A program made the position numbers and the translations under genes. Shown in pieces: positions 22,301-35,000 of a stretch of 64,000 nt of DNA; within the stretch, counting starts at the first letter, position 1; the number at the start of each line of letters is the position of its first letter. Source of the stretch: Aspidapion aeneum. Its lineage: Eukaryota > Arthropoda > Insecta > Coleoptera > Brentidae. Under the pieces are notes generated by a model. The model was given only the letters and a program-made list of their open reading frames with translations. It ran no database searches and was not told the DNA's origin. The DNA is taken from the NCBI GenBank assembly GCA_963576565.1, contig OY755046.1:63523379-63587378 (forward strand), given 5' to 3'.

Positions 22301-25300
22301 TACGCAATGAAACTTGGTAGGGTGTTTAAGTGACCTACTGCTAGTCATGTGTATAAGCGGCTGCTCCTTGTTCCCGGTTTAACATGGTGAAATGGAAAAA
22401 AAAATGGAAAAACAGAAAAAAAATCAAAAGTCACCTTCAAAAACATAGTTACGCAATGAAACTTTGTAGGGTGTTTAAGTAACCTACTGCTAGTCATGTG
22501 TATAAGCGGCTGCTACTTGTTCCCGGTTTAACATGGTGAAATGGAAAAAAAATGGAAAAACAGAAAAAAATTCAAAAGTCACCTTCAAAAACATAGTTAC
22601 GCAATGAAACTTTGTAGGGTGTTTAAGTAACCTACTGCTAGTCATGTGTATAAGCGGCTGCTACTTGTTCCCGGTTTAACATGGTAAAATGGAAAAAAAA
22701 TGGAAAAAGAGAAAAAAATTCAAAAGTCACCTTCAAAAACATAGTTACGCAATGAAACTTGGTGGAGTGTTTAAGTAACCTACAACTAGTCATGTGTGTA
22801 AGCGGCTGCTACTTGTTCCCGGTTTAACATGGTGAAATGGAAAAAAAATGGAAAAAGAGAAAAAAATTCAAAAGTCACCTTCAAAAACATAGTTACGCAA
22901 TGAAACTTGGTAGAGTGTTTAAGTAACCTACAACTAGTCATGTGTGTAAGCGGGTGCTACTTGTTCCCGGTTTAACATGGTGAAATGGAAAAAAAATGGA
23001 AAAACAGAAAAAAATTCAAAAGTCACCTTCAAAAACATAGTTACGCAATGAAACTTGGTATGGTGTTTAAGTAACCTACAACTAGTCATGTGTGTAAGCG
23101 GCTGCTACTTGTTCCCGGTTTAACATGGTGAAATGGAAAAAAAATGGAAAAACAGAAAAAAATTCAAAAGTCACTTTCAAAAACATAGTTACGCAATGAA
23201 ACTTGGTAGGGTGTTTAAGTTGCCTATAACTAGTCATCTGTGGAAGCGGCTGCTCCTTGTTCCCGGTTTAACATGTTCAAATGGAAAAAAAATGGAAAAA
23301 CAGAAAAAAATTCAAAAGTCACCTTCAAAAACATAGTTACGCAATGAATCTTGGTAGGGTGTTTAAGTAACCTACAACTAGTCATGTGTGTAAGCGGCTG
23401 CTACTTGTTCCCGGTTTAACATGGTGAAATGGAAAAAAAATGGAAAAACAGAAAAAAATTCAAAAGTCACCTTCAAAAACATAGTTACGCAATGAAACTT
23501 GGTAGGGTGTTTAAGTTGCCTATAGCTAGTCATCTGTGGAAGCGGCTGCTCCTTGTTCCCGGTTTAACATGGTGAAATGGAAACAAAATGGAAAAAGAGA
23601 AAAAAATTCAAAAGTCACCTTCAAAAACATAGTTACGCAATGAAACTTGGTAGAGTGTTTAAGTAACCTACAACTAGTCACGTGTGTAAGCGGCTGCTAC
23701 TTGTTCCCGGTTTAACATGGTGAAATGGAAAAAAAATGGAAAAACAGAAAAAAATTCAAAAGTCACCTTCAAAAACATAGTTACGCAATGAAACTTGGTA
23801 TGGTGTTTAAGTAACCTACAACTAGTCATGTGGGTAAGCGGCTGCTACTTGTTCCCGGTTTAACATGGTGAAATGGAAAAAAAATGGAAAAACAGAAAAA
23901 AATTCAAAAGTCACTTTCAAAAACATAGTTACGCAATGAAACTTGGTAGGGTGTTTAAGTTGCCTATAACTAGTCATCTGTGGAAGCGGCTGCTCCTTGT
24001 TCCCGGTTTAACATGTTCAAATGGAAAAAAAAATGGAAAAACAGAAAAAAATTCAAAAGTCACCTTCAAAAACATAGTTACGCAATGAATCTTGGTAGGG
24101 TGTTTAAGTAACCTACAACTAGTCATGTGTGTAAGCGGCTGCTACTTGTTCCCGGTTTAACATGGTGAAATGGAAAAAAAATGGAAAAACAGAAAAAAAT
24201 GCAAAAGTCACCTTCAAAAACATAGTTACGCAATGAATCTTGGTAGGGTGTTTAAGTAACCTACAACTAGTCATGTATGTAAGCGGCTGCTACTTGTTCC
24301 CGGTTTAACATGGTCAAATGGAAAAAAAATGGAAAAATAGAAAAAAATTCAAAAGTCACCTTCAAAAACATAGTTACGCAATGGAACTTGGTAGAGTGTT
24401 TAAGTAACCTACAACTAGTCATGTGTGTAAGCGGCTGCTACTTGTTCCCGGTTTAACATGGTGAAATGGAAAAAAAATGGAAAAACAGAAAAAAATTCAA
24501 AAGTCACCTTCAAAAACATAGTTACGCAATGAAACTTGGTAGGGTGTTTAAGTGACCTACTGCTAGTCATGTGTATAAGCGGCTGCTCCTTGTTCCCGGT
24601 TTAACATGGTGAAATGGAAAAAAAAATGGAAAAACAGAAAAAAAATCAAAAGTCACCTTCAAAAACATAGTTACGCAATGAAACTTGGTGGAGTGTTTAA
24701 GTAACCTACAACTAGTCATGTGTGTAAGCGGCTGCTACTTGTTCCCGGTTTAACATGGTGAAATGGAAAAAAAAATGGAAAAAGAGAAAAAAATTCAAAA
24801 GTTACCTTCAAAAACATAGTTACGCAATGAAACTTGGTAGAGTGTTTAAGTAACCTACAACTAGTCATGTGTGTAAGCGGCTGCTACTTGTTCCCGGTTT
24901 AACATGGTGAAATGGAAAAAAAATGGAAAAACAGAAAAAAATTCAAAAGTCATCTTCAAAAACATAGTTACGCAATGAAACTTGGTATGGTGTTTAAGTA
25001 ACCTACAACTAGTCATGTTTGTAAGCGGCTGCTACTTGTTCCCGGTTTAACATGGTGAAATGGAAAAAAAATGGAAAAACAGAAAAAAATTCAAAAGTCA
25101 CCTTCAAAAACATAGTTACGCAATGAAACTTGGTAGAGTGTTTAAGTAACCTACAACTAGTCATGTGTGTAAGCGGCTGCTACTTGTTCCCGGTTTAACA
25201 TGGTGAAATGGATAAAAAATGGAAAAACAGAAAAAAATTCAAAAGTCACCTTCAAAAACATAGTTACGCAATGAAACTTGGTATGGTGTTTAAGTTGCCT

Positions 25301-28300
25301 ATAACTAGTCATCTGTGGAAGCGGCTGCTCCTTGTTCCCGGTTTAACATGTTCAAATGGAAAAAAAATGGAAAAACAGAAAAAAATTCAAAAGTCACCTT
25401 CAGAAACATAGTTACGCAATGAAACTTGGTAGGGTGTTTAAGTAACCTACAACTAGTCATCTGTGGAAGCGGCTGCTCCTTGTTCCCGGTTTAACATGGT
25501 GAAATGGAAAAAAAATGGAAAAAGAGAAAAAAATTCAAAAGTCACCTTCAAAAACATAGTTACGCAATGAAACTTGGTAGAGTGTTTAAGTGACCTACTG
25601 CTAGTCATGTGTATAAGCGGCTGCTCCTTGTTCCCGGTTTAACATGATGAAATGGAAAAAAAAAATGGAAAAACAGAAAAAAAATCAAAAGTCACCTTCA
25701 AAAACATAGTTACGCAATGAAACTTGGTGGAGTGTTTAAGTAACCTACAACTAGTCATGTGTGTAAGCGGATGCTACTTGTTCCCGGTTTAACATGGTGA
25801 AATGGAAAAAAAATGGAAAAAGAGAAAAAAATTCAAAAGTCACCTTCAAAAACATAGTTACGCAATGAAACTTGGTATGGTGTTTAAGTTGCCTATAACT
25901 AGTCATCTGTGGAAGCGGCTGCTCCTTGTTCCCGGTTTAACATGTTCAAATGGAAAAAAAATGGAAAAACAGAAAAAAATTCAAAAGTCACCTTCAGAAA
26001 CATAGTTACGCAATGAAACTTGGTATGGTGTTTAAGTTGCCTATAACTAGTCATGTGTGTAAGCGGCTGCTCCTTGTTCCCGGTTTAACATGTTCAAATG
26101 GAAAAAAAATGGAAAAACAGAAAAAAATTCAAAAGTCACCTTCAAAAACATAGTTACGCAATGAAACTTGGTATGGTGTTTAAGTAACCTACAACTAGTC
26201 ATGTGTGTAAGCGGCTGCTACTTGTTCCCGGTTTAACATGGTGAAATGGAAAAAAAATGGAAAAAGAGAAAAAAATTCAAAAGTCACCTTCAAAAACATA
26301 GTTACGCAATGAAACTTGGTAGAGTGTTTAAGTAACCTACAACTAGTCATGTGTGTAAGCGGCTGCTACTTGTTCCCGGTTTAACATGGTGAAATGGAAA
26401 AAAAATGGAAAAACAGAAAAAAATTCAAAAGTCACCTTCAAAAACATAGTTACGCAATGAAACTTGGCATGGTGTTTAAGTAACCTACATCTAGTCATGT
26501 GTGTAAGCGGCTGCTACTTGTTCCCGGTTTAACATGGTGAAATGGAAAAAAATGGAAAAACAGAAAAAAATTCAAAAGTCACCTTCAAAAACATAGTTAC
26601 GCAATGAAACTTGGTAGGGTGTTTAAGTAACCTACAACTAGTCATGTGTGTAAGCGGCTGCTACTTGTTCCTGGTTTAACATGGTCAAATGGAAAAAAAA
26701 TGGAAAAACAGAAAAAAAAATCAAAAATCACCTTCAAAAACATAGTTACGCAATGAAACTTGGTAGGGTGTTTAAGTTGCCTACAACTAGTCATCTGTGG
26801 AAGCGGCTGCTTCTTGTTCCCGGTTTAACATGGTGAAATGGAAAAAAAATGGAAAAAGAGAAAAAAATTCAAAAGTCACCTTCAAAAACATAGTTACGCA
26901 ATGAAACTTTGTAGGGTGTTTAAGTAACCTACAACTAGTCATGTGTGTAAGCGGCTGCTACTTGTTCCCGGTTTAACATGGTGAAATGGAAAAAAAAATG
27001 GAAAATCAGAAAAAAATTCAAAAGTCACCTTCAAAAACATAGTTACGCAATGAAACTTGGTAGGGTGTTTAAGTAACCTACAACTAGTCATGTGTGTAAG
27101 CGGCTGCTACTTGTTCCCGGTTTAACATGGTGAAATGGAAAAAAAATGGAAAAACAGAAAAAAATTCAAAAGTCACCTTCAAAAACATAGTTACGCAATG
27201 AAACTTTGTAGGGTGTTTAAGTAACCTACAACTAGTCATGTGTGTAAGCGGCTGCTACTTGTTCCCGGTTTAACATGGTGAAATGGAAAAAAAATGGAAA
27301 ATCAGAAAAAAATTCAAAAGTCACCTTCAAAAACATAGTTACGCAATGAAACTTTGTAGGGTGTTTAAGTAACCTACAACTAGTCATGTGTGTAAGCGGC
27401 TGCTACTTGTTCCCGGTTTAACATGGTGAAATGGAAAAAAAATGGAAAAACAGAAAAAAATTCAAAAGTCACCTTCAAAAACATAGTTACGCAATGAAAC
27501 TTTGTAGGGTGTTTAAGTAACATACAACTAGTCATGTGTGTAAGCGGCTGCTACTTGTTCCCGGTTTAACATGGTGAAATGGAAAAAAAATGGAAAAACA
27601 GAAAAAAATTCTAAAGTCACCTTCAAAAACATAGTTACGCAATGAAACTTGTTAGAGTGTTTAAGTTGCCTACAACTAGTCATCTGTGGAAGCGGCTGCT
27701 CCTTGTTCCCGGTTTAACATGGTGAAATGGAAAAAAATTGAAAAACAGAAAAAAATTCAAAAGTCACCTTCAAAAACATAGTTACGCAATGAAACTTGGT
27801 ATGGTGTTTAAGTAACCTACAACTAGTCATGTGTGTAAGCGGCTGCTACTTGTTCCCGGTTTAACATGGTGAAATGGAAAAAAAGTGGAAAAACAGAAAA
27901 AAATTCAAAAGTCACCTTCAGAAACATAGTTACGCAATGAAACTTGGTAGGGTGTTTAAGTAACCTACAACTAGTCATGTGTGTAAGCGGCTGCTACTTG
28001 TTCCCGGTTTAACATGGTGAAATGGAAAAAAAATGGAAAAACAGAAAAAAATTCAAAAGTCACCTTCAAAAACATAGTTACGCAATGAAACTTTGTAGGG
28101 TGTTTAAGTTGCCTACAACTAGTCATCTGTGGAAGCGGCTGCTACTTGTTCCCAGTTTAACATGGTGAAATGGAAAAAAATGGAAAAACAGAAAAAAATT
28201 CAAAAGTCACCTTCAAAAACATAGTTACGCAATGAAACTTGGTATGGTGTTTAAGTAACCTACAACTAGTCATGTGTGTAAGCGGCTGCTACTTGTTCCC

Positions 28301-28399
28301 GGTTTAACATGGTGAAATGGAAAAAAAATTGAAAAACAGAAAAAAATTCAAGTCACGTTAAAAAATATATTTACGCAATTAAACTTGGTAGGGTGTTTA
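16340..28399 (+). repeat. left-arm satellite array, 148-bp monomer, about 81 copies
   Basis: The monomer contains AAAAATGGAAAAACAGAAAA, GTTACGCAATGAAACTTGG, GGGTGTTTAAG, CAACTAGTCATG, AGCGGCTGCT and TTCCCGGTTTAACATGG. CCCGGTTTAACATGG recurs every 147-149 bp. Copy number is estimated from array length divided by period. At least three monomer types are interleaved (GTAACCTACAACTAG, GTTGCCTATAACTAG, GTGACCTACTGCTAG). Larger blocks are duplicated: private variants at 17936 and 20001 recur about 5.64 kb downstream, and one at 21341 recurs 3.86 kb downstream. Short open frames are translations of the monomer and lack any sign of selection. Confidence 0.97.
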
Positions 28400-29119
28400 A
28401 GCCGAAAAGAGCAACCTTGGCTCTTATCTGCTTTAACTAGGTACATACTTTACAAGTAGTAAACTCTGTAAGCATCACCCCCCATATTTATGTATTTAAC
28501 ATAAATAAGTACACAAGAAATTAAGAACAAGAAAAATATAAAAAATCACATTTATAAATATATTTAGACATATAAAGCTTATAACTACAAATTAACTTGT
28601 AAGATCGCCTTAGATAGTTATAGTCTGGGACCTTTTTTAGAATTTATTTCTAACTCAGCAAACATCGATAGTATGAATTATTGAGCAATTCTAACGAAAA
28701 TTAGTTATATGATAGGGATGGTTTCCGGTTTAGACAGAAAACGCATCAGAAGATATAATAATAACTTTTTTGTGGCTTTAAAAATATAAAATAGTATAAA
28801 AATAGTACTAGTAAAAGGTATACTAAATTAAGATGATCAAATGAGTGCCCTTATTTTTTAGTTGTGAAAGTTTATTAAATGATGGGTTGTTTTATAACTA
28901 GCTTAAAATACCATCTGTGTACTATTTGAAATCCCCAAAGCCTTGCCAGACTTATCAGATGTTCGTCAATATGGCACATTCAATTATGTTAATGTTCCTA
29001 ATACCGACATACAAATAAGAAGAAGATGGCTTATTTTAGCATAGTGGTCTCGTTTTTTTTTGTTTAGAGACCTTGCAGTTTATTTCAATATTCGTCATTA
29101 GACATGGTAAGTAATAAAT
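28400..29119. repeat. left inner arm of the foldback element
   Basis: About 720 bp of non-satellite sequence, starting GCCGAAAAGAGCAACCTTGG, that matches the reverse complement of 31303-32052. The match ends near ACATGGTAA at 29108. Relative to the right arm it lacks about 40 bp near 29038, and small substitutions occur throughout. No coding frame of note. Confidence 0.9.
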
Positions 29120-31302
29120 TTAAAATTCTAGAAAGAGATATTTTTCATCGAAAATGCACTTTTTCCCCTCGCCCTGAACCTCGTGAGTCATTGGCATGTA
29201 AATTCTAAACTACAAAATAAATTATTTGCGGTCGTTAACGATAAAAAAATTAACTATTCTGCTTGGACCGTAGTGTCTTAACCTGGTAAGGCTTTCGTGA
29301 TTTTCAATAACAGCCAGGCTAATTTTCTCAATATACATATGCTATAATCTAGCATGTTAAAAATTTAAAAACTAAGATGGCGGAGGGAGCACAGGGGTGG
29401 GGGTGACGAAAACACAGATTTTTAAGTACCCTACTGAGCTTAACAATATATCCAAAATTCAGAACTACCCGACCTTTTGTAGGGTAAACCCCCTATTTTG
29501 ACCTCTATTCATTGAACTATTATGCCGCTTTATATAAGATAACTTTATCGGCTTTTTGTAGGGTAAAACTCCTCTATTCATTGTACTATAAACCCTCTAT
29601 TTTATTATAAGCGGGTTCTGTATAAGTACGACCCTTAAAATTACTATTTTGGAATTTCCTGTTATATAATTAATTTGCGAGGGACTACCGTTTGCTACCT
29701 GTGTCTTTGAAGTGCACTTTCTAGTTCTCGGACCCAGCTTTATTAGGGTTACCACCTTAAAGGATTAAGAAATAACAAAGAGCTGCAAAAAAAACCGATT
29801 AAAATATCCGGAAAAACTCATTACATTTTTAATACATTCATTGCTTCAACGAGAAAATGAGCTACCCCAAGACCTAAGTCAAAAAAGTACACCTAAATAT
29901 CCATTGGTAATGAAATGAAAGCAAAATTTTCATCATGTAGGCGGAAGTGCTTTACTAAGTCACTCTAGACACGCATCTCACAAGCTTCCCAAAAAAAATT
30001 GATAAATCGTGCTTAGAACTAGATGTATTTATAGAAAAAAGCAAAAGCTACAAAAAATCATATCGTCAGTTATTTGCGTTTCCTGAAAAGTTGTATTTAT
30101 TGTGTCGTTTTGTAACAAAATCTTATTGTGTGAGAAATGGGTTTTAGATTTTTCAGATGCCCTGTGCAAATTTAAAAGATTTCAAGAGAAATTCTCATGA
30201 TTTTGGTATATGACATTTTATAAGATTTTTTGTTTTAGAAGAATTCTTCCCTAAGGAAGAGGCCAAGGAGCGCGAAAAATCTAAAATATTTGTTTTTGTT
30301 TTATGTTTTTATCAGTGTTAGGTTTTAAATTTGACAATAGAATTCGCCGCGATATGTTTTTTGAAAATAAAGTAGTTTTAATATTTAGCGGTAGCTGAAA
30401 AGTAGGAGTGTTCCCACGCCACCTCCTGTATTCTCAACGGGCTACAGAAATACACACCTCTATTTACATTAATTTTCCAACATACTGCCATATCATTGGG
30501 ACAATTGCCTGGTCTTAAAAGTAGATATCTCACGAACTGAGCAACTAAAAATGCTGAAAACAATAACAGTGGCGAAAATAATAAACACCACTATGTAATT
30601 TTTTTCCACGATATACACAGAGACGTATTCATAAAAAGAACCGGATTGGTTTTGGGCGGACAGGTGGCAGCCCTAATCGGGATTATGTATCTGCATTTTG
30701 GAAACAGAGCTGTGTAACTTTGGTAATAGTCGGGGAGGCAGTAAATTTTTTTGAAACTTATTTTCTTAGTAGGTGTGAATTAGTAGGTATGTTGGTGATA
30801 ATAATCAAAAATTTTTCAGTTTGGCGATGATTTTACTAAATATTAAAAAATGGCATGAGTCTTCTTATTTCTAAATCTTTCATACTAAGGGCCGCTTTAT
30901 CAATAGAGGGTTAGCCCTGACCCGTGGGTTAAAAAAAGATGACTGACATATTTACCACATGCCAAAAAAGAAAGCTATCAAAGATAACTTACGGGTCAGG
31001 GCTAACCCTCTATTGATAAACCGACCCGAAGAATAAGAGATTACGAACATTATAAGAAAAGAAATGTGGCTCACATTAAGTGGTGGCAACTACGTCTAGC
31101 TGAAAATTTGTGGATCCGAAAATAGTACTCTTATTTTCTTTGGCTTTATACCGAACGTACACATTGATGCTATAATTCACGCACGATGAAATAAGTTAAA
31201 TAACTCTGGCTGATTTACGAAATTGACAAATGCATCAGGCGGCACGGCGTCTTGAAAATTGAAAAATTAATAGATTTTTTTAATTTAAATTCCCAGTTTT
31301 TA
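29120..31302. other. central loop of the foldback element, no gene recognised
   Basis: About 2.2 kb of single-copy-looking sequence. The longest open frame (30378-30563, minus, 61 codons) has no recognisable domain. TTTTGTAGGGTAAA is repeated at about 29474 and 29554 with nearby CTCTATTCATTG. The loop holds a small nested inverted-repeat element at 30889-31027. No transposase, RT or polymerase motif is visible in any frame, so the element probably depends on a transposase made elsewhere. Confidence 0.7.
30889..31027. mobile_element. small MITE inside the foldback loop, 139 bp
   Basis: Inverted ends of about 37 bp: GGGCCGCTTTATCAATAGAG on the left, and its near complement ending in ATTGATAAACCGACCC on the right, both including the block GGGTTAGCCCTGACCCGT. 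The centre is about 65 bp. No clear target duplication was found, so the superfamily is unknown. Confidence 0.75.
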
Positions 31303-32052
31303 TTTATTACCATGTCTAATGACGAATATTGAAATAAACTGCAAGGTCTCTAAACGAAAAAAAAAAACGAGAACACTATGCAGATCGAAAACAGGCAGTC
31401 ATGGAAACTTTTAGTCTTAAAATAAGCCACCTTCTTCTTATTTGTATGTCGGTAATAGGAACATTAACATAATTGAATGTGCCAAATTGACGAACATCTG
31501 ATAAGTCTGACAAGGCTTTGGAGATTTCAAATAGTACACAGATGGTATTTTAAGCTAGTTATAAAACAACCCATCATTTAATAAACTTTCACAACTAAAA
31601 AATAAGGGCACTCATTTCATCATCTTAATTTAGTATACCTTTTACTAGTACTATTTTTATACTATTTTATATTTTTAAAGCCACAAAAAAGTTATTATTA
31701 TATCTTCTGATGCGTTTTCTGTCTAAACCGGAAACCATCCCTATCATATAACTAATTTTCGTTAGAATTGCTCAATAATTCATACTATCGATGTTTGCTG
31801 AGTTAGAAATAAATTCTAAAAAAGGTCCCAGACTATAACTATCTAAGGCGATCTTAAAAGTTAATTTGTAGTTACAAGCTTTTTATGTCTAAATATATTT
31901 ATAAAGGTGATTTTGTATATTTTTCTTGTTCTTAATTTCTTGTGTATTTATTTATGTTAAATACATAAATATGGGGGGTGATGCTTACAGAGTTTACTAC
32001 TTGTAAAGTATGTACCTAGTTAAAGCAGATAAGAGCCAAGGTTGCTCTTTTC
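31303..32052. repeat. right inner arm of the foldback element
   Basis: Reverse complement of 28400-29119 with about 40 bp extra (around 31375-31415) and scattered substitutions. It joins the satellite at 32053 through the same AAGCC junction as on the left. Confidence 0.9.
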
Positions 32053-35000
32053 GGCTTAAACACCCTACCAAGTTTAATTGCGTAAATATCATAAATATAT
32101 TTTTTAACGTGACTTTTGAATTTTTTTCTATTTCTCCATTTTTTTTCCATTTGACCATGTTAAACCGGGAACAAGTAGCAGCCGCTTACACACATGACTA
32201 GTTGTAGGTTACTTAAACACCCTACAAAGTTTCATTGCGTAACTATGTTTTTGAAGGTGACTTTTGAATTTTTTTCTGTTTTCCCATTTTTTTTCCATTT
32301 CACCATGTTAAACCAAGAACAAGTAGCAGCCGCTTACACACATGACTACTTGTAGGTCACTTAAACACCCTACAAAATTTCATTGCGTAACTATGTTTTT
32401 GAAGGTGACTTTTGAATTTTTTTCTGTTTTTCCATTTTTTTTCCATTTCACCATGTTAAACCGGGAACAAGGAGCAGCCGCTTCCACAGATGACTAGTTG
32501 TAGGCAACTTAAACACCCTACCAAGTTGCATTGCGTAACTATGTTTTTGAAGGTGACTTTTGAATTTTTTTCTGTTTTTCCATTTTTTTTCCATTTAACC
32601 ATGTTAAACCGGGAACAAGTAGCAGCCGCTTACACACATGACTAGTTGTAGGTTACTTAAACACCCTACCAAGTTTCATTGCGTAACTATGTTTCTGAAG
32701 GTGACTTTTGAATTTTTTTCTGTTTTTCCATTTTTTTTCCATTTCACCATGTTAAACCGGGACAAGGAGCAGCCGCTTCCACAGATGACTAGTTGTAGGC
32801 AACTTAAACACCCTACCAAGTTTCATTGCGTAACTATGTTTTTGAAGGTGACTTTTGAATTTTTTTCTGTTTTTCCATTTTTTTTCCATTTCACCATGTT
32901 AAACCGGGAACAAGTAGCAGCCGCTTGCACACATGACTAGCTTTACTTAAACACCCTACCAAGTTTCATTGCGTAACTATGTTTTTGAAGGTGACTTTTG
33001 AATTTTTTTCTGTTTTTCCATTTTTTTTCCATTTCACCATGTTAAACCGGGAACAAGTAGCAGCCGCTTACACACATGACTAGTTGTAGGTTACTTAAAC
33101 ACCCTACCAAGTTTCATTGCGTAACTATGTTTCTGAAGGTGACTTTTGAATTTTTTCTGTTTTTCCATTTTTTTTCCATTTCACCATGTTAAACCGGGAA
33201 CAAGTAGCAGCCGCTTACGCACATGACTAGTTGTAGGTTACTTAAACACCCTACCAAGTTTCATTGCGTAACTATGTTTTTGAAGGTGACTTTTGAATTT
33301 TTTTCTCTTTTTCCTTTTTTTTTCCATTTCACCATGTTAAACAAGTAGCAGCCGCTTACACACATGACTAGTTGTAGGTTACTTAGACACCCTACAAAGT
33401 TTCATTGCATAACTATGTTTTTGAAGGTGACTTTTGAATTTTTTTCTGTTTTTCCATTTTTTTCCATTTCACCATGTTAAACCGGGAACAAGTAGCAGCT
33501 GCTAACACACATGACTAGTTGTAGGTTACTTAAACACCATACCAAGTTTCATTGCGTAACTATGTTTTTGAAGGTGACTTTTGAATTTTTTTCTGTTTTT
33601 CCATATTTTTTCCATTTCACCATGTTAAACCGGGAACAAGGAGCAGCCGCTTCCACAGATGACTAGTTGTAGGCAACTTAAACACCCTACCAAGTTTCAT
33701 TGCGTAACTATGTTTTTGAAGGTGACTTTTGAATTTTTTTCTGTTTTTCCATTTTTTTTCCATTTCACCATGTTAAACCGGGAACAAGGAGCAGCCGCTT
33801 CCACAGATGACTAGTTGTAGGCAACTTAAACACCCTACCAAGTTTCATTGCGTAACTATGTTTTTGAAGGTGACTTTTGAATTTTTTTCTGTTTTTCCAT
33901 TTTTTTTCCATTTCACCATGTTAAACCGGGAACAAGTAGCAGCCGCTTACACACATGACTAGTTGTAGGTTACTTAAACACTCTACCAAGTTTCATTGCG
34001 TAACTATGTTTTTGAAGGTGACTTTTGAATTTTTTTCTCTTTTTCCATTTTGTTTCCATTTCACCATGTTAAACCGGGAACAAGGAGCAGCCGCTTCCAC
34101 AGATGACTAGTTATAGGCAACTTAAACACCCTACCAAGTTTCATTGCGTAACTATGTTTTTGAAGGTGACTTTTGAATTTTTTTCTGTTTTTCCATTTTT
34201 TTTCCATTTCACCATGTTAAACCGGGAACAAGTAGCAGCCGCTTACACACATGACTAGTTGTAGGTTACTTAAACACCCTACCAAGATTCATTGCGTAAC
34301 TATGTTTTTGAAGGTGACTTTTGAATTTTTTTCTGTTTTTCCATTTTGTTTCCATTTCACCATGTTAAACCGGGAACAAGGAGCAGCCGCTTCCACAGAT
34401 GACTAGTTGTAGGTTACTTAAACACCCTACCAAGTTTCATTGCGTAACTATGTTTTTGAAGGTGACTTTTGAATTTTTTTCTGTTTTTCCATTTTTTTTC
34501 CATTTCACCATGTTAAACCGGGAACAAGTAGCAGCCGCTTACACGCATGACTAGTTGTAGGTTACTTAAACACCCTACCAAGTTTCATTGCGTAACTATG
34601 TTTTTGAAGGTGACTTTTGAATTTTTTTCTCTTTTTCCATTTTTTTTCCATTTCACCATGTTAAACCGGGAACAAGGAGCAGCCGCTTCCACAGATGACT
34701 AGTTGTAGGTTACTTAAACACCCTACCAAGTTTCATTGCGTAACTATGTTTTTGAAGGTGACTTTTGAATTTTTTTCTGTTTTTCCATTTTTTTTCCATT
34801 TCACCATGTTAAACCGAGAACAAGTAGCAGCCGCTTACAAACATGACTAGTTGTAGGTTACTTAAACACCCTACAAAGTTTCATTGCGTAACTATGTTTT
34901 TGAAGGTGACTTTTGATTTTTTTTCTGTTTTTCAATTTTTTTTCCATTTCACCATGTTAAACCGGGAACAAGTAGCAGCCGCTTACACGCATGACTAGTT

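Noticed and set aside
16340..28399. Many plus-strand frames of 60-80 codons beginning MEKKWKNRKKFKS
   Set aside because: They are translations of the 148-bp satellite, arise wherever two monomers lack stops, and have no domain or independent support.
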